From contig NZ_CP045652.1 of the NCBI RefSeq assembly GCF_009557615.1, positions 620,001 to 684,000 on the forward strand: a stretch of DNA of 64,000 nucleotides. The letters are read 5' to 3'. Positions 62,682 through 64,000 of the stretch are shown here, one piece after another (position 1 is the first letter of the stretch; each line of letters starts with the position of its first letter). Made by a program: the position numbers and the translations under genes. Below the pieces are notes generated by a model. It was given only the letters and a program-made list of their open reading frames with translations, was not told the DNA's origin and searched no databases. The stretch comes from Sphingobacteruim zhuxiongii (GTDB lineage Bacteria; Bacteroidota; Bacteroidia; Sphingobacteriales; Sphingobacteriaceae).

Positions 62682-62789
62682 AAAAAATAAACCCTGACGA
62701 TGGGCGCCAGGGTTTGATACTAACCAATTATAAACCTAAATTATGAAAAGACAAATTTTAACTAATAATTCTACTATTCCTTCGAATTA
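62682..62789 (-). ncRNA. Candidate small RNA 2 with own promoter and terminator
   Basis: On the minus strand TTG (62823-62825), 20 bases, then TACCTTTG (62795-62802) form a full Bacteroidota promoter with the same spacing as in candidate small RNA 1. The transcript would start near 62789 and end after AAACCCTG (62689-62696) and CAGGGTTT (62708-62715), an 8-base-pair hairpin followed by TATTTTTTA. Near the 5' end GAATTAT (62784-62790) and ATAATTC (62765-62771) can form a second hairpin. The ~105-nt RNA has an unpaired middle that is antisense to the plus-strand segment CCAATTATAAAC and the ATG at 62743. No open frame longer than a few codons is in it. Confidence 0.6.
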
Positions 62790-62794
62790 TGATA

Positions 62795-62825
62795 CAAAGG
62801 TAAAGCAAGAATTCATTTCTGCCAA
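62795..62825 (-). promoter_or_regulatory. Promoter of candidate small RNA 2
   Basis: TTG-N20-TACCTTTG on the minus strand. Both consensus halves are exact and the spacer equals that of the promoter at 35911-35941. Confidence 0.6.
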
Positions 62826-62950
62826 GAGATTAGTAAAAAAAGTTTCCTTTGCAACTACTTTCTGACAATTCTCTGATTTATGTGTTTTAACAAATAATGT
62901 TTTGGCATTTTTTGATTAATCTTGCATAATAATAACTCTGAAACTTTCCC

Positions 62951-62958
62951 TAATTTTG
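62951..62958 (+). promoter_or_regulatory. -7 element (TAATTTTG) of kdsC
   Basis: An exact TAnnTTTG match 16 bases before the kdsC ATG at 62975, implying a leader of about ten bases. Confidence 0.55.
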
Positions 62959-62974
62959 GGAATAAATTAAAAAT

Positions 62975-63493
62975 ATGATCTTTCAAAAGTTCTCACAGAT
63001 AAAAGTAGTTGTGCTCGATGTGGATGGTGTGCTGACAGACGGAACACTTCAAGTCACTGAATCAGGTGATCAATTAAGAACATTCTATGTCAAGGATGGG
63101 TATGCCATGCAGCTTGCTGAAAAGATGGGTTTGAATTTGTGGGTTATTTCCGGAGGGAAGTCCGAAGGAGTTAGGAAGCGACTACAAGGTTTGGGAATAC
63201 AAGAAATTCATTTGGGCGTTAGTCAAAAGATGGATGTATTAAACGATCTGCTCGCGAAATATAACTTAACACCCGATCAACTTATGTATGTAGGCGATGA
63301 TATGCCAGATTATGAAGTTATGCAAGTTGTAGGGATCGCGGCTTGCCCTGTTGATTCAGTTGAGGATATAAAGGCAATAGCACATTATATGTCACCATTT
63401 AAGGGGGGACACGGTGTTGTTAGGGATGTTCTAGAGAAGATCTTAAAAATACAGGGTAAATGGGGGATACAAACTCATATTAAAAGCGTTTAA
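62975..63493 (+). CDS. kdsC: 3-deoxy-D-manno-octulosonate-8-phosphate phosphatase (KdsC-type HAD)
   Basis: KdsC dephosphorylates KDO-8-phosphate on the way to the lipopolysaccharide core. The 172-residue protein is a cap-less HAD phosphatase: nucleophile DVDGVLTDG near residue 14, the SGGKSEGVRKR segment near 60, the acidic GDDMPDYEVM near 108 and the C-terminal GGHGVVRDVLEKIL typical of KdsC. KdsA and KdsD are not in the window. The stop overlaps the maf start by one base (TAATG). Confidence 0.93.
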   Translation: MIFQKFSQIKVVVLDVDGVLTDGTLQVTESGDQLRTFYVKDGYAMQLAEKMGLNLWVISGGKSEGVRKRLQGLGIQEIHLGVSQKMDVLNDLLAKYNLTPDQLMYVGDDMPDYEVMQVVGIAACPVDSVEDIKAIAHYMSPFKGGHGVVRDVLEKILKIQGKWGIQTHIKSV

Positions 63494-64000
63494 TGCTACA
63501 GGATAAATTAAAGGATATTTCGGTCATACTAGGGTCGAAGTCCCCCCGGAGGAAGGAATTGCTTTCTGCCATGGATATTTCGTTTGAAGTTGAGGTCATC
63601 GAAACGGACGAAAGCTTTGATACGACACTTGATTCTGTTTCAATAGTGAAATCGATTGCCGAAAACAAATTGTCGGCATTTGACAGCGAAGGCTATTTCG
63701 ATCGATTAGTAATCTGTGCGGATACAGTTGTTGTTGATGATAAGGGGTCAGTATTGGGGAAACCAGCGAATCTTGCGGAAGCAAAATCAGTAATCAGCAG
63801 CCTCGCGGGTAAACCTCATACGGTATATACGGCAGTGGCTATCGCTTATAGAGATGTTTCGCTAAGTTTCGTCGAAGAAACTACCGTTTGGTTAAACCCG
63901 TTAACAGTAGAGGAAATTGATTACTATGTGGAGCGCTACAAGCCTTTAGATAAGGCCGGATCTTATGGCATCCAGGAATGGATAGGCAGGATAGGTATTA
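63493..64000 (+). CDS. Maf-family nucleotide pyrophosphatase, N-terminal part (cut by window edge)
   Basis: Reading from ATG 63493 (TAATG overlap with kdsC) gives at least 169 residues with no stop before the window end. The Maf signatures are present: ILGSKSPRRKELL near residue 12, a CADTVVVDD segment near 74, LGKPANLAEA near 88, and the region ending DKAGSYGIQEW near 153. Maf proteins hydrolyse dTTP/UTP or modified nucleotides and some inhibit septum formation. The gene is probably cotranscribed with kdsC. Confidence 0.92.
   Translation, partial: MLQDKLKDISVILGSKSPRRKELLSAMDISFEVEVIETDESFDTTLDSVSIVKSIAENKLSAFDSEGYFDRLVICADTVVVDDKGSVLGKPANLAEAKSVISSLAGKPHTVYTAVAIAYRDVSLSFVEETTVWLNPLTVEEIDYYVERYKPLDKAGSYGIQEWIGRIGI

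Noticed and set aside
62743..62865. 40-codon plus-strand frame beginning MKRQILTNN after a leader-like sequence
   Set aside because: The codon pattern and composition give no family or hydrophobic signal, it overlaps the promoter and body of candidate small RNA 2, and it could be only a relic of a longer gene. A translated small protein is not excluded.

Overview
The window is a gene-dense, mostly housekeeping chromosome segment of a member of the Bacteroidota, most likely a Sphingobacteriaceae genus such as Sphingobacterium or Pedobacter. The evidence is a modest G+C content, many gene starts preceded by the Bacteroidota sigma-factor -7 element TAnnTTTG instead of a classical -10 box, weak Shine-Dalgarno sites, frequent TTG/GTG starts, and Bacteroidota-typical families (DUF4834, DUF721 beside recF, a HemC-HemD fusion, OstA-like protein, FloA). 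There is no prophage, insertion sequence, CRISPR array or rRNA operon. Both ends cut a gene: recJ on the left and maf on the right.

Layout. 1-4.2 kb: recJ (partial), a metallo-beta-lactamase-fold hydrolase, a two-gene cation:proton antiporter operon and era. 4.3-4.55 kb: two identical initiator tRNAs in tandem. 4.7-10.8 kb: gltBD glutamate synthase. 11-14.5 kb: dipeptide epimerase, a tiny membrane protein, a deoxyhypusine-synthase-like enzyme with an unknown partner, and rdgB. 14.6-20.7 kb: OstA-like envelope protein, tilS, a PH-like membrane protein, DUF4834, recF and DUF721. 20.7-24.2 kb: EamA transporter, Crp-like regulator, nucleotidyltransferase, SRPBCC protein and Sua5/YciO. 24.3-29.7 kb: asnS, then the early tetrapyrrole genes hemA, hemCD and hemB, all on the minus strand. 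30-35.4 kb: MscS-type channel and an rbfA-aat-aminotransferase-DUF2027 operon in which the aminotransferase carries an in-frame stop. 35.4-36.2 kb: an 800-base gap with hairpins, a G-tract ladder and a candidate small RNA. 36.2-45.1 kb: argH, galM, dgt, topB and hydrolase/unknown genes. 45.1-53.7 kb: uvrA, a polytopic membrane protein, two lipoamide dehydrogenases and an azurin-like lipoprotein. 53.8-61.4 kb: a five-gene operon with two hybrid kinases, CheR and CheB but no chemoreceptor. 61.5-64 kb: floA, a second candidate small RNA, kdsC and maf.

The most unusual signal is a pair of orphan transcription units on the minus strand, about 35.73-35.94 kb and 62.68-62.83 kb. Each has a TTG-N20-TAnnTTTG promoter followed 100-180 bases later by a strong hairpin with a U-tract, and no protein gene lies between. 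Their transcripts share a perfectly complementary 12-base segment (CCAATTATAAAC and its complement). In the second unit this segment is antisense to a leader-plus-ATG arrangement on the opposite strand. I propose two small regulatory RNAs that may pair with each other or with leaders of the CCAATTATAAAC type elsewhere in the genome. This is inference from sequence alone.
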